In this document: piece after piece, positions 50,210-58,396 of the stretch
Position numbering within the stretch: position 1 is the stretch's first letter
Layout of the letters: the number at the start of each line of letters is the position of its first letter
Origin: Lentisphaerae bacterium ADurb.Bin082
GTDB lineage: Bacteria; Verrucomicrobiota; Lentisphaeria; Oligosphaerales; Oligosphaeraceae
DNA length: 64,000 bases
Direction: 5' to 3'
Assembly: GCA_002070945.1 (NCBI GenBank)
Contig: MWEG01000121.1
Location: forward strand, 34,860 to 98,859
The notes under the pieces: generated by a model
Databases searched by the model: none
What the model saw: only the letters and a program-made list of their open reading frames with translations
What the model was told of the DNA's origin: nothing
Program-made: the position numbers and the translations under genes

Positions 50210-53200
50210 ATGCATAGTAAAATCAACAAGGTTTTCCTGTTCCTGGTGCTTGTTTGCCTGCATCCGCTTTTTGGAAGAGCCATCCTGGAACGCTTTGACT
50301 CGACAGACACCTGCGGAACCCTCAGCAATGGAGCGGTGATTGCTCCGCAAGCCGGTCTTGAACGCGGAGCGCTGGTAGTCAACGGCAATGGAACCAAAAT
50401 GCAATATTTTTATTCCTATGAGATGTCTGTCACAGCCGGCGAGACCTTTGCCTTGGCTCTCAATTACCGTACCAGCGAGAATTTTCCCACTACTGGTTGG
50501 CTTGCCGTCGTCGCCTTCACGCCTGAGCCCGGCAAAGAGACGCCACCCAGCTTTTATGGCCGCTTTCACCGGATGAGCAACCGATGGATGCACCGGCGCC
50601 ATGAATTTACTATCCCGGAAGGTACCTGCAAAGCGCGAGTATTGCTCCGCTTCGATCTCATTCCAGTTACAGCGCAAGTGCGCATTGACAACTTGCGCGT
50701 AGCGCCAGTCATTGACGGCATTGCAAAAGGCATTGACCTGACTGATTTCGAAACTGATTTTGATCAGTGGTCGCTTGACCGACACTTGCTGTTTGATCAC
50801 CTAATGCCCGGGCCGGGGGCAAGCATTGAAAACGAATGGCGCAAAGCCAAAGTCGGTGAGGCCTTCCTGCAAGCCAGCGGCTCTGGCGAACCTATGCAAT
50901 ATGCCTTCTACATCGAAAATATCGTGCTCAAGCCGCAGCATAATTATATCTTCGAGGCATGGCTTAACGCAACCGACAGCTTTTCATTTGCTGCCAATGG
51001 AATCCTGATTTTCTTCTACAAAGACGCAGCCGGCAAGGCCATTGGCCAGTCCCGCTACCACATTCGTCCGACCGCCGGCGAATGGAAGGAATTCGCCCAT
51101 GCGTTCACTGCCCCGGAAAACAGCGCCTGGCTGGATATAGGCATGAACATGCGCAAGATGACAGCCAACGACATCATTCAACTCGATCATATCCGGCTGC
51201 GAGAGGGTGACGATCAGCTGTCACTGCGTTATGACATTGACCCTGATACCCGTAAAATGGCAATCGTCAGCTATGTCATCGGCAATATCACCAAGGAAGA
51301 TGTAGCACGCATTGACTATCGGATAAGCCAAAAAGAACAGTTCGTCCGAAGCATACCCGGGAAAACTGATGGCGAAACATTGGTTGACCTTACTGAGTTT
51401 GCTGACGGTGAATACCTGCTGTCTGCTCAAGCGGCTTTCAAGGACGGTTCGCAAAAGTCGTCCGAGCCGGTTGCCTTTGGCGTGTATAATCATCCTGACT
51501 GGCTGAATGACATCGGCATCTATCAACCCACTGCTCCTGCTCCTGCCCCCTGGAAGGACTTGCAGCTGAATGACCAACAGGTGCGCACCTGGAATAACTG
51601 CTTCACGTTCAACAAGGCATTGCAGCTCCAGCAATTGACCGGGCTTGATGGTCGGCATCCCTGGATTTCAGCTCCCATGAGCCTGACGTTCAACCAACAT
51701 GACGTCCTGGGCGGTGACAAAGATGCCGATTGGGAAGCTGGCAGCAGCATGGTGAAAGGCACAAGCACTTTCCGCTGTGATGACTTCACCTGCCAAGTCA
51801 AGGTCAGCATCGACTATGTCGGCTTTATGCGCTACACCCTGCGCTTCAACGCTCTGCGCGACTTTACCCTGAGCCAGGGCACCTTGGCTCTTAGTTTGCC
51901 GGAAGTTGACTTCATCCACCGCTGTGACGGCACCTGGACAGAGGTCGGCGCCGTCGACCTCAACCGACACCAAGAATGGTCAAGCAAGCATCTTTACTTC
52001 CTGCAATTCGGGAAGATAAAGCAAGGGATTTGCTTTTACACGCCAAAGCTGTGGCCGGCAGTAGCTGATTTTGAGCAGGACTGGGTCAAGGCCAGCACAA
52101 AGGGGGATTTGACCATGCAGCTGATCAATGCCCCTTTGACACTCAGTAAAGACGGCGCCTTCACGCTTGAGTTCGCGCTTTGTCCCTATCCCTTCCGACC
52201 GGCAGAAGACAACTGGAAGAAAATCCGTTTCCGCGCCGGCGCCAATTCGAATTGCGATTTGCTGTGGCAAACTGCCTCTATGATGCCATACGCCGGCTCC
52301 CTGCTTACATTCAAAGACTCTGCAGCAGTTCAAGCTTTTTTGCAGAAAGGCGCTGAATATCAATTGGTCTACCAGATACCGACCTATATTATTGAAACCA
52401 TTCCGCAATGGAGCTATTTCCGTAAAAAATGGCGTGGCTTGCCTGCCCGCGCTTATGATTTCCGCGCTTCGCATGGCGGCATGATGCCCAAGGGCGACTT
52501 CCGTGAACGCACTTGGGTGGACTTATATATCAAGACAATGGTGGATCATCTGCAAGAACACCAATGGGGTGGAATTTATTACGATTGCTTCTGCATAGAT
52601 ACCTTCCAGGATAACGACGGAATAGTGCTGCCAATTTTTGAAAACCGCACTTTCCATGAACGTGTTTATCACGCGCAACGCTTGCACAACCCCAAGTCCT
52701 TGACCATTTCGCACCTCGGCGCAGACCAGGCCAGCACGCTCGCCGCCTTCTCCAACGTGGTGCTGATGGGTGAGCAGTATCGCGGAAATTTTGTCAATCA
52801 CCGTTATTTTCTTGATTTCTTGACTTTGGACGAATTTCGTTATGAAAACGTCGTCAACATCGGGCCTGACCGCATGCTGCTGCCCCAGTACCGCCGCGCC
52901 GAGGATGTCAACAACCCCGAGCTGACAACCCATGTCATGGGAATGGCACTGGCGCATAACCTGATGGTCTATCCGAACTTTATTGTAAAGGAGGTAGAGC
53001 TGCGCTTCCGCGACCGACAATTCGCCTTTGGTATGCAAGACGCTGAATTCTTCCCCTACTGGGAACCGAATCCCGACGGGCTGACAACCAGCAACCCTGA
53101 CGTTAAAATGAGTTATTGGAAGAATCCCAAAGGGATTTTCGCGGTCATTCTCAATGCCAGCAAAGCACCGGTTGACTTCACGGTAAGCGCTCCCGGAAAG

Positions 53201-53308
53201 CTTGCTGGTGAATTCTATGAGCCACTCGAAGACAAGACCTCAGCCTGGCAGCCGGAAAGGCAACTGCACATAGCGCCATACCTGGCAGCCCTGCTGACGA
53301 TTAAATAA
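50210..53308 (+). CDS. large secreted glycoside hydrolase-like protein
   Basis: 1032 residues. Signal peptide VFLFLVLVCLHPLFGRA. Two jelly-roll modules (about residues 25-170: GTKMQYFYSYEMSVTAGETF; about 190-340: QYAFYIENIVLKPQHNYIFE). A middle beta-sandwich follows (about 440-680), then a C-terminal barrel-like region with WRGLPARAYDFRASHGGMM, HQWGGIYYDCFCIDTFQ, LTISHLGAD, NVVLMGEQYRGN and a final GIFAVILNASKAP beta domain. The layout is that of glycoside hydrolases with unassigned or DUF6067-like catalytic domains. YYDCFCID may contribute the acidic active-site residue. Divergent from the pseudopilin gene. Confidence 0.78.
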   Translation: MHSKINKVFLFLVLVCLHPLFGRAILERFDSTDTCGTLSNGAVIAPQAGLERGALVVNGNGTKMQYFYSYEMSVTAGETFALALNYRTSENFPTTGWLAVVAFTPEPGKETPPSFYGRFHRMSNRWMHRRHEFTIPEGTCKARVLLRFDLIPVTAQVRIDNLRVAPVIDGIAKGIDLTDFETDFDQWSLDRHLLFDHLMPGPGASIENEWRKAKVGEAFLQASGSGEPMQYAFYIENIVLKPQHNYIFEAWLNATDSFSFAANGILIFFYKDAAGKAIGQSRYHIRPTAGEWKEFAHAFTAPENSAWLDIGMNMRKMTANDIIQLDHIRLREGDDQLSLRYDIDPDTRKMAIVSYVIGNITKEDVARIDYRISQKEQFVRSIPGKTDGETLVDLTEFADGEYLLSAQAAFKDGSQKSSEPVAFGVYNHPDWLNDIGIYQPTAPAPAPWKDLQLNDQQVRTWNNCFTFNKALQLQQLTGLDGRHPWISAPMSLTFNQHDVLGGDKDADWEAGSSMVKGTSTFRCDDFTCQVKVSIDYVGFMRYTLRFNALRDFTLSQGTLALSLPEVDFIHRCDGTWTEVGAVDLNRHQEWSSKHLYFLQFGKIKQGICFYTPKLWPAVADFEQDWVKASTKGDLTMQLINAPLTLSKDGAFTLEFALCPYPFRPAEDNWKKIRFRAGANSNCDLLWQTASMMPYAGSLLTFKDSAAVQAFLQKGAEYQLVYQIPTYIIETIPQWSYFRKKWRGLPARAYDFRASHGGMMPKGDFRERTWVDLYIKTMVDHLQEHQWGGIYYDCFCIDTFQDNDGIVLPIFENRTFHERVYHAQRLHNPKSLTISHLGADQASTLAAFSNVVLMGEQYRGNFVNHRYFLDFLTLDEFRYENVVNIGPDRMLLPQYRRAEDVNNPELTTHVMGMALAHNLMVYPNFIVKEVELRFRDRQFAFGMQDAEFFPYWEPNPDGLTTSNPDVKMSYWKNPKGIFAVILNASKAPVDFTVSAPGKLAGEFYEPLEDKTSAWQPERQLHIAPYLAALLTIK

Positions 53309-53418
53309 TATTGGTTATTGTTATGGCCATATATAATTTGATAGCTTATCGGTCGCCGATTGATGATGCTCGGAGTCCCGGCAATCAGTCGAGCCAGGCA
53401 CCCAGGGTAAGGCGCTTT

Positions 53419-53540
53419 AGTGGACAATGGACAAAAGTGGACATTAGTGAACGTTAGTAGACGATGGACTGTGGACTTTAGTGGACGTTAGTGGCAGTGG
53501 ACGTGGACGGAAGTGGACAGTAATGGACAAACGGAGCAAA
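53419..53540. repeat. degenerate TGGAC-rich tract
   Basis: More than ten copies of TGGAC or close variants occur at irregular 8-16 base intervals (AGTGGACAATGGAC, AGTGGACGTTAGTGG). A shorter tract of the same kind is at 753-778, and an inverted one (GTCCACAATGTCCACC) is near 29188-29220. No coding potential. Confidence 0.7.
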
Positions 53541-53589
53541 GGCTTGCATACACGTATCAGGCTTTCAGACGATGAAGATGCATCATGCT

Positions 53590-53755
53590 TACAGTCATAC
53601 CCCCTTGCGCCGTAGGTGCGTAACCATGCTTAAACCCAGGCTTTAGCCTGGGGGAAGGCATACCTCAAAAGTGGTGCCCAGTAGGGGCACTACCAGATGC
53701 TTGACAAACACAGCCGCTATGTCCAATCGCTCTTCCTATCGCAAAATTCCGCACA
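53590..53755. repeat. dispersed hairpin element, inverted partner of 58068-58230
   Basis: Hairpins CCCAGGCT/AGCCTGGG (53635-53652) and GTGCCC/GGGCAC (53674-53690), preceded by TTGCGCCGTAGGTGCG and followed at 53741 by a CCGCACATTAC end motif. Read inverted, the order and sequence match 58130-58225 closely. The ending motif lies within the first codons of the next gene. Confidence 0.75.
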
Positions 53756-54849
53756 TTACACAAAAAATCAACAGGCAGGATTTCCGTGATTGGCTCAATC
53801 AAGCCAGCGCGTCCGCCCGGATGCTCACGAGCATTCTGGCCTGGCTGATAGGACTTGCGTATTTGTTAGTCGGCGCGTTCTTCTGGCGGGAATGGATGGC
53901 GCAATATGATTTGAAAATACAGGCGTTCTGGATGCTTCCCGTGTTTGCAGCCGGGCCGGCATTGCTTGGATTTGCCGCCTTGTTCAACCGAATAGTCGGC
54001 AATTGGCCACGCTGTCCGACGTGTGGGAAAAAGATTCATGCGCTTCTCCCGACGTTGGCCTCGAAGCGATGCCCGCATTGTCACGCGCTTATTCTTGAAG
54101 ATACGCGCGAACTGTCGCCTGGCTACCTATTGCCACTGACTATGGAAGAATCGTTGGAGAAAAAGCCCGGCTACACCTTATCCGTGGATACGGAATTCTT
54201 GCGGAAAGTGCGAATCATTTTAGTTACGCCACCCCTGATGATTGCATTGTTCCTGGCGTTTGGACTGAATCACGATATGGAACTCGAACTGATGATGGCA
54301 GCAATTGTGCAAATCATGGGCATCGCTATCATCGGAATGGTCGGGCTTCCATCGCTGATTTCGATTTCATGGATGACGCACGTCTGTCGTTTTCTGCAAC
54401 TTATTCCGAAAGAGCAGTTTATCTATTGTCCAGAATGTGGCTGCATTCCTTCTGCTTCTATCGCTCGAAGGACGGGATGTTGTTCCGAATGCGGCGCAAA
54501 GCTGCTGGAGCTTGCCAATGAGCCGGATACGCCGGATATGCTCGATTGGCATGCCGTCAAACGGTATGAGACAGGGAAATCGCGATCCGCAATTATTGCG
54601 GCAGTACTCTACCCAGTGTTTCTCCTGGGCAGTTTGCTGAAATGCTGGCGGTTGCTGTGGACGTTAGGCGCAATCTACGCCATAACTATCTGGCAAGATT
54701 TTCGGCTGAAGAAACTCGCCCGAATCCCGAAAAAGTGCCCACATTGCTCTCGTCAGCTGGCGCAGAGCGCTATACGAAGCCTGCTCAATTACGGACGTTG
54801 CCCCCGATGCAACCACAAGCTCGTTCGAGACGGAGACGCAGAGAGATGA
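53719..54849 (+). CDS. membrane protein with zinc-ribbon modules
   Basis: 376 residues from ATG 53719; no clear ribosome binding site, so the start is uncertain and overlaps a repeat element. Hydrophobic segments: MLTSILAWLIGLAYLLVGAF, FWMLPVFAAGPALLGFAALF, ILVTPPLMIALFLAFGL, MAAIVQIMGIAIIGMVGLPS, and a pair near residues 315-345. Between them are zinc ribbons: CPTCGKKIHALL with CPHCHAL; CPECGCIP with CSECGAKL; and CPHCSRQL with CPRCNHKL. A cytosolic zinc-ribbon scaffold on the membrane; function unknown. Confidence 0.7.
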   Translation: MSNRSSYRKIPHITQKINRQDFRDWLNQASASARMLTSILAWLIGLAYLLVGAFFWREWMAQYDLKIQAFWMLPVFAAGPALLGFAALFNRIVGNWPRCPTCGKKIHALLPTLASKRCPHCHALILEDTRELSPGYLLPLTMEESLEKKPGYTLSVDTEFLRKVRIILVTPPLMIALFLAFGLNHDMELELMMAAIVQIMGIAIIGMVGLPSLISISWMTHVCRFLQLIPKEQFIYCPECGCIPSASIARRTGCCSECGAKLLELANEPDTPDMLDWHAVKRYETGKSRSAIIAAVLYPVFLLGSLLKCWRLLWTLGAIYAITIWQDFRLKKLARIPKKCPHCSRQLAQSAIRSLLNYGRCPRCNHKLVRDGDAER

Positions 54850-54884
54850 ACTGTGGCTTCCCGATGCTGACGTGCTGCGCCGAA

Positions 54885-54950
54885 AAACGATACGCGAAGA
54901 AACGCGAAGGTGGAGGAAAAAGCACGCAGCTCTTTCCTCCACCTCATACA
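54885..54950. terminator. hairpin between convergent genes, with a second copy at 63610
   Basis: Perfect 12-bp stem AGGTGGAGGAAA (54908-54919) against TTTCCTCCACCT (54933-54944), between the zinc-ribbon gene and the convergent SDR gene. It is preceded by ACGCGAAGAAACGCGAAGG. A similar preceding sequence and stem occur at 63610-63667. There is no T tract immediately after it, so it may be a repeat rather than a classical terminator. Confidence 0.6.
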
Positions 54951-54986
54951 AAATTTACATTTAAGTACTTCTTGGATAGAATGTTA

Positions 54987-55739
54987 CTACAGATGCATGC
55001 CGCCGTCGATGGTAATGTCTTCGCCGGTGATGTAGCTCCCGGCTTCTGAAGCGAGTAGCAGGATAAGTCCGGCGCAGTCCTCTGCCGTGCCAAAGCGCCC
55101 GGCAGGAATGACTTTTCGGATTTCCTCTGCCTTTTTCGCGTCGGACAGGACAGCGCTGTTGCGGTCCGTAGTAATCACACCTGGCGCGACATTATTGGCG
55201 GTGATTCCGAACGCTGCATTCTCGCGCGCCAGCCCAAGGATGAGGTTTGCCTGGGCGGCCTTGGTGCCAGCGTAAACGACAAGACGCGGGGAAGGCCGAT
55301 GCTGATTGACGCTCCCGAGCGCGATGATTCGCCCGAAACGCCGTTCCCGCATGCCAGGGAGAAAGGCTTTCACCAGCTCAAACGTGGACTTCACATTAGT
55401 ACGATATTCCCGCTCGAATTCCTCTGCGTCAAAGTTCTCTACGGTCATGTAAGCCTGCGCAGAAGCATTCAGCACCAGGATGTCCACTGCAACGACAGCG
55501 GCAATCAGCTTCTCCAGGCCTTCTGTGGTAGAAATGTCAGCGGCGACCGCCTCGCCGGAGAATCCTTTTGCATGGGCTTCCGCGAGGACTGCGTCTAATT
55601 TCTCCGAGGGCTTGCTGGCATGAAAAATCACCTGCGCCCCGGCCTCGGCCAGGACCATGGCAGCGGCATAGCCAATGCCACGGCTGGAGCCGGTCACTAG
55701 CGCACGCTTGCCATGAAGATTGAAAAGTTTCTGCAACAT
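54987..55739 (-). CDS. short-chain dehydrogenase/reductase
   Basis: 250 residues. Cofactor site VTGSSRGIGYAAAM (TGxxxGIG); LVLNASAQAYM in place of NNAG; catalytic Ser in IIALGSVNQ and YAGTK for YxxxK; C-terminal GEDITIDGGMHL. This is a classical SDR, probably oxidising or reducing a sugar or keto acid such as a uronate-derived intermediate. It lies 26 bp after the GH10 gene, so it is likely in the same operon as the xylanase and RraA-like genes. Confidence 0.9.
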   Translation of the reverse strand: MLQKLFNLHGKRALVTGSSRGIGYAAAMVLAEAGAQVIFHASKPSEKLDAVLAEAHAKGFSGEAVAADISTTEGLEKLIAAVVAVDILVLNASAQAYMTVENFDAEEFEREYRTNVKSTFELVKAFLPGMRERRFGRIIALGSVNQHRPSPRLVVYAGTKAAQANLILGLARENAAFGITANNVAPGVITTDRNSAVLSDAKKAEEIRKVIPAGRFGTAEDCAGLILLLASEAGSYITGEDITIDGGMHL

Positions 55740-55765
55740 GCTCGCATCCTTTGCCTTGCCGAAGA

Positions 55766-57202
55766 TTATTCCAGGCTCATCTCACAGGAATTTTCCGTGC
55801 CGTCCGCACTTTTCCAGCTGAGTTTGTATTTTCCACGGAAACCGCGGAATTGGACCAGGCCGCCTTCTCCGGCTTTGACAGTCTTTTTCGTTTTCCATTC
55901 GTGGTGGATCAACTTATTCAGTGCGTGAGCAGCCGGCTTGGGTTCCATGTCAAGCGAATAAAGCCCAGAAACAGATGGCTCGCCCGGTGCGCCGCAGCCA
56001 TCGACCACGTTCCACCAGGTGATTCCCATCATCGGCTTGAGGCTGAACCAGAGGCGGTACAGATTCCGTGCGATGACCGCTTGAATGATCTGGCCGCGTT
56101 CGTCATTGTTAGGCGCCGTAATCGTGATTTCGCTGAGATGAATGGGCAGACCAGCTTTCCCAATCCGTTCCATGGCTTGACGGACAGAAGCAGGCGACTG
56201 AACCTCACTCTTGCCGTCAGCAATATCCAAGCACGCTTGCGGATTGAACAGGTGCATCTGTGCCCCCATGATGTCAATCCGGCAGCCGCGGGAGAGCAGG
56301 TCGTTGACCTGATCCGGATAACACTGCCCCAAGTTGTAATCGTTGATGTTGAGCTGGACGTTTTTGGGGAAGGCGTCATCCGAGACTTGGAAGGAACGAT
56401 ACGTATAATCGCCAGGCATGAAACCGTAAACGCTCTTGCAGAAATTCGCGCCAGGGACTTGGTTTCCGAGTCCGAAATCCGTAGCGCTTTCGTTGACAAT
56501 GTCCCAGCTCATGATACGGTCGCCGTAGTGTTCAGCGATAACGCGGATGCGACGCTCCATCTGCTTGTTCAGTTCATCCACGAAATCAGGAAGAAGCTTC
56601 TCGATTTCCGCCGCGCTTTTAGTCATAATATTGGTGCCGTTCCGGGTGTCGGTAAGCATCTGCACAAGAATCTCTTTCGGGAGCTTGGCCAGCAGCCAGC
56701 GGGGATATTGCCATGTGCCATTTCCCCAGGTGAGCGTATGGCCATGAAGCCGTATTCCTTTCTTCTCGCAGAACTCCACCACGGGATCAGTCGGTGGGCG
56801 ACGCCAATGGGCTTCTAACTTAGGTTCTTTGCAGTTATTCCAGAATTCGGCCGTATCCCGTTCGTCGGCCTGGAAGCGGTATTTGCCTTCTTCCGGCTCA
56901 AATGGCCCCCAATAGAACGCTATGGTGGCGGAATTGAACAAGGTTCCGTAAAGCGCCTTGTATTTTTCATTGCGTTCATCCGTGCCGAGTTGGTCAAAGT
57001 TGAAAATGTGCGCACCGAAGATAAAGGAATGGGACACCTGCTCGGCCCGTACTTCCGTTCCTGCGGGGATTCCCGGAATCTTGAAGGCGGCGTCAGCCTT
57101 GCGGTTGGCCTCGATGTCACGGTCGATCCGGGCTTGCTCTTTTTCATTCCAAAGCGCACGATAGCCGTCGCTCATGTAGCGAAGTTGTTCTTCATAATTC
57201 AT
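55766..57202 (-). CDS. GH10 endo-beta-1,4-xylanase-like enzyme
   Basis: 478 residues from ATG 57202, with AGGAG 9 bp upstream; no signal peptide is seen, so it may be intracellular. GH10 marks: FNSATIAFYWGPFEPEEG, IRLHGHTLTWGNGTW, IMSWDIVNESATDF (acid/base Glu), NINDYNLG, GAQMHL and GLPIHLSEITITAP (nucleophile Glu), then ITWWNVVDGCG. It hydrolyses beta-1,4-xylan or xylo-oligosaccharides. The absence of a signal suggests that it acts on imported oligosaccharides. The intergenic space to RraA-like is 19 bp. Confidence 0.88.
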   Translation of the reverse strand: MNYEEQLRYMSDGYRALWNEKEQARIDRDIEANRKADAAFKIPGIPAGTEVRAEQVSHSFIFGAHIFNFDQLGTDERNEKYKALYGTLFNSATIAFYWGPFEPEEGKYRFQADERDTAEFWNNCKEPKLEAHWRRPPTDPVVEFCEKKGIRLHGHTLTWGNGTWQYPRWLLAKLPKEILVQMLTDTRNGTNIMTKSAAEIEKLLPDFVDELNKQMERRIRVIAEHYGDRIMSWDIVNESATDFGLGNQVPGANFCKSVYGFMPGDYTYRSFQVSDDAFPKNVQLNINDYNLGQCYPDQVNDLLSRGCRIDIMGAQMHLFNPQACLDIADGKSEVQSPASVRQAMERIGKAGLPIHLSEITITAPNNDERGQIIQAVIARNLYRLWFSLKPMMGITWWNVVDGCGAPGEPSVSGLYSLDMEPKPAAHALNKLIHHEWKTKKTVKAGEGGLVQFRGFRGKYKLSWKSADGTENSCEMSLE

Positions 57203-57221
57203 GGTGAAATGCTCCTTTCTC

Positions 57222-57977
57222 TTAAAAATACCCGCCTTTGTCGATGATCTCTGAAATCGTGTCGCCTTGGCGAACCCATGAAAAGATATCGATTTCGTTG
57301 CGTTCAATGCCTTCGGCGCGGAGCAGGACGTCGTATGCGATTTCACGGGGAACGCACACCACGCCATCAATGTCGCCGAAAATGATATCGCCGGGGCGGA
57401 CCGTGACCTTGCCGACTTTGATTGGCACTTGATAATGCGTGATCATGCAGCGCCCGAGCGAACCATTGCTGGTGCGGTATTTGTAGAAAATTGGAAAAGG
57501 CTGTTCGAGAATCTGCTTAGTGTCACGGATGCCGCCCGCAATCACGGCGCCGCGGATGCCCTTGGAGAGGGCGGTGGCAGTCATAACACCGCCCCAGAGA
57601 GAGGCTTCGGTGTCCTCAGAGGTGTCCCAGACGACTACGCCCTCGGGCTTCATGTCATCCAGCATCTGGGCGCGGAACGTCATCTCGCCCTCAATCATCA
57701 CGTTAGGGGCGCTTTTCACGGTGAACGCCTCGCCGCAGAGCACCATCTCATCGCGCAGCGGCATAATGGAGGAAGGGAGATTCTGGTTCAACAGGCACAA
57801 TTCGCGCATGACGTCGTTGATGCATCCGGTGTAGAGCTTTTCGTAGCGCTCGCAGAGCTCCTTGATTGGGATGGGAATCTCGTTGGTCGGAATATGCTGA
57901 CGAGTCGCAATCAGGCGGTCCAGCTTCATCAGGCCGGCTTCTTTGGCACGAGTTCGCATGTCTTGAAGAGAGGGCAT
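57222..57977 (-). CDS. RraA-like / 4-hydroxy-4-methyl-2-oxoglutarate aldolase family protein
   Basis: 251 residues from ATG 57977. Family marks: YTGCINDVMREL, GEAFTVKSAPN, EGVVVWDTSEDTEASLWGGV, GIRGAVIAGGIRDTKQI, VRPGDIIFGDIDGVVCVP. GGIRD and GD-DGV are the metal/substrate motifs of the HMG/CHA aldolase group related to RraA. In sugar-acid operons such proteins act as aldolases or decarboxylases on keto acids, which fits a position between a GH10 xylanase and an enolase-superfamily dehydratase. A regulator-of-RNase-E role is unlikely given the extra length. Confidence 0.82.
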   Translation of the reverse strand: MPSLQDMRTRAKEAGLMKLDRLIATRQHIPTNEIPIPIKELCERYEKLYTGCINDVMRELCLLNQNLPSSIMPLRDEMVLCGEAFTVKSAPNVMIEGEMTFRAQMLDDMKPEGVVVWDTSEDTEASLWGGVMTATALSKGIRGAVIAGGIRDTKQILEQPFPIFYKYRTSNGSLGRCMITHYQVPIKVGKVTVRPGDIIFGDIDGVVCVPREIAYDVLLRAEGIERNEIDIFSWVRQGDTISEIIDKGGYF

Positions 57978-58067
57978 GGCTAAGTCCTTTGCTTTGATTT
58001 GGTTTGCGGGATAATGATGTCGAGTTTGTTTTTGTGCTGTTTGACGAGTATGAAAACTTAGGTAGGT

Positions 58068-58390
58068 AATGTGCGAGAACTTGTGACAGAAAGTAGAGAT
58101 TTGGCGCAGTGATTGTGCTGGTAGACGTCCCAGTAGTGCCCCTACAGGGCACCAGTTTTGGGGGATGCCTGCCCCCAGGCTAAAGCCTGGGGTTAAGCAT
58201 GGTGAAGCGCCTACGGCGCAAAGTGCATGCACAAATGCTTGTTAAGCAACTCACTATGAATCAACAATAGGTAGTTGCTGAAGTGATATTTGACAGTACA
58301 CGCAGGAGTCATGGCCATCCGATGAGACCAATTTCACATACATCAGCCTAAAAACCTACAAGCATTCATCACAAAACTTCGCACATTAAC
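58068..58390. repeat. dispersed hairpin element with inverted ends (MITE-like)
   Basis: Left end GTAATGTGCGAGAACTTGTG; right end TCACAAAACTTCGCACATTA, which inverted reads TAATGTGCGAAGTTTTGTGA. Inside are GTGCCC/GGGCAC (about 58136-58152), CCCCAGGCT/AGCCTGGGG (58173-58192) and GCGCC/GGCGC (58207-58219). It separates the RraA-like gene from the GH13 gene. Confidence 0.78.
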
Positions 58391-58396
58391 AAAGCT

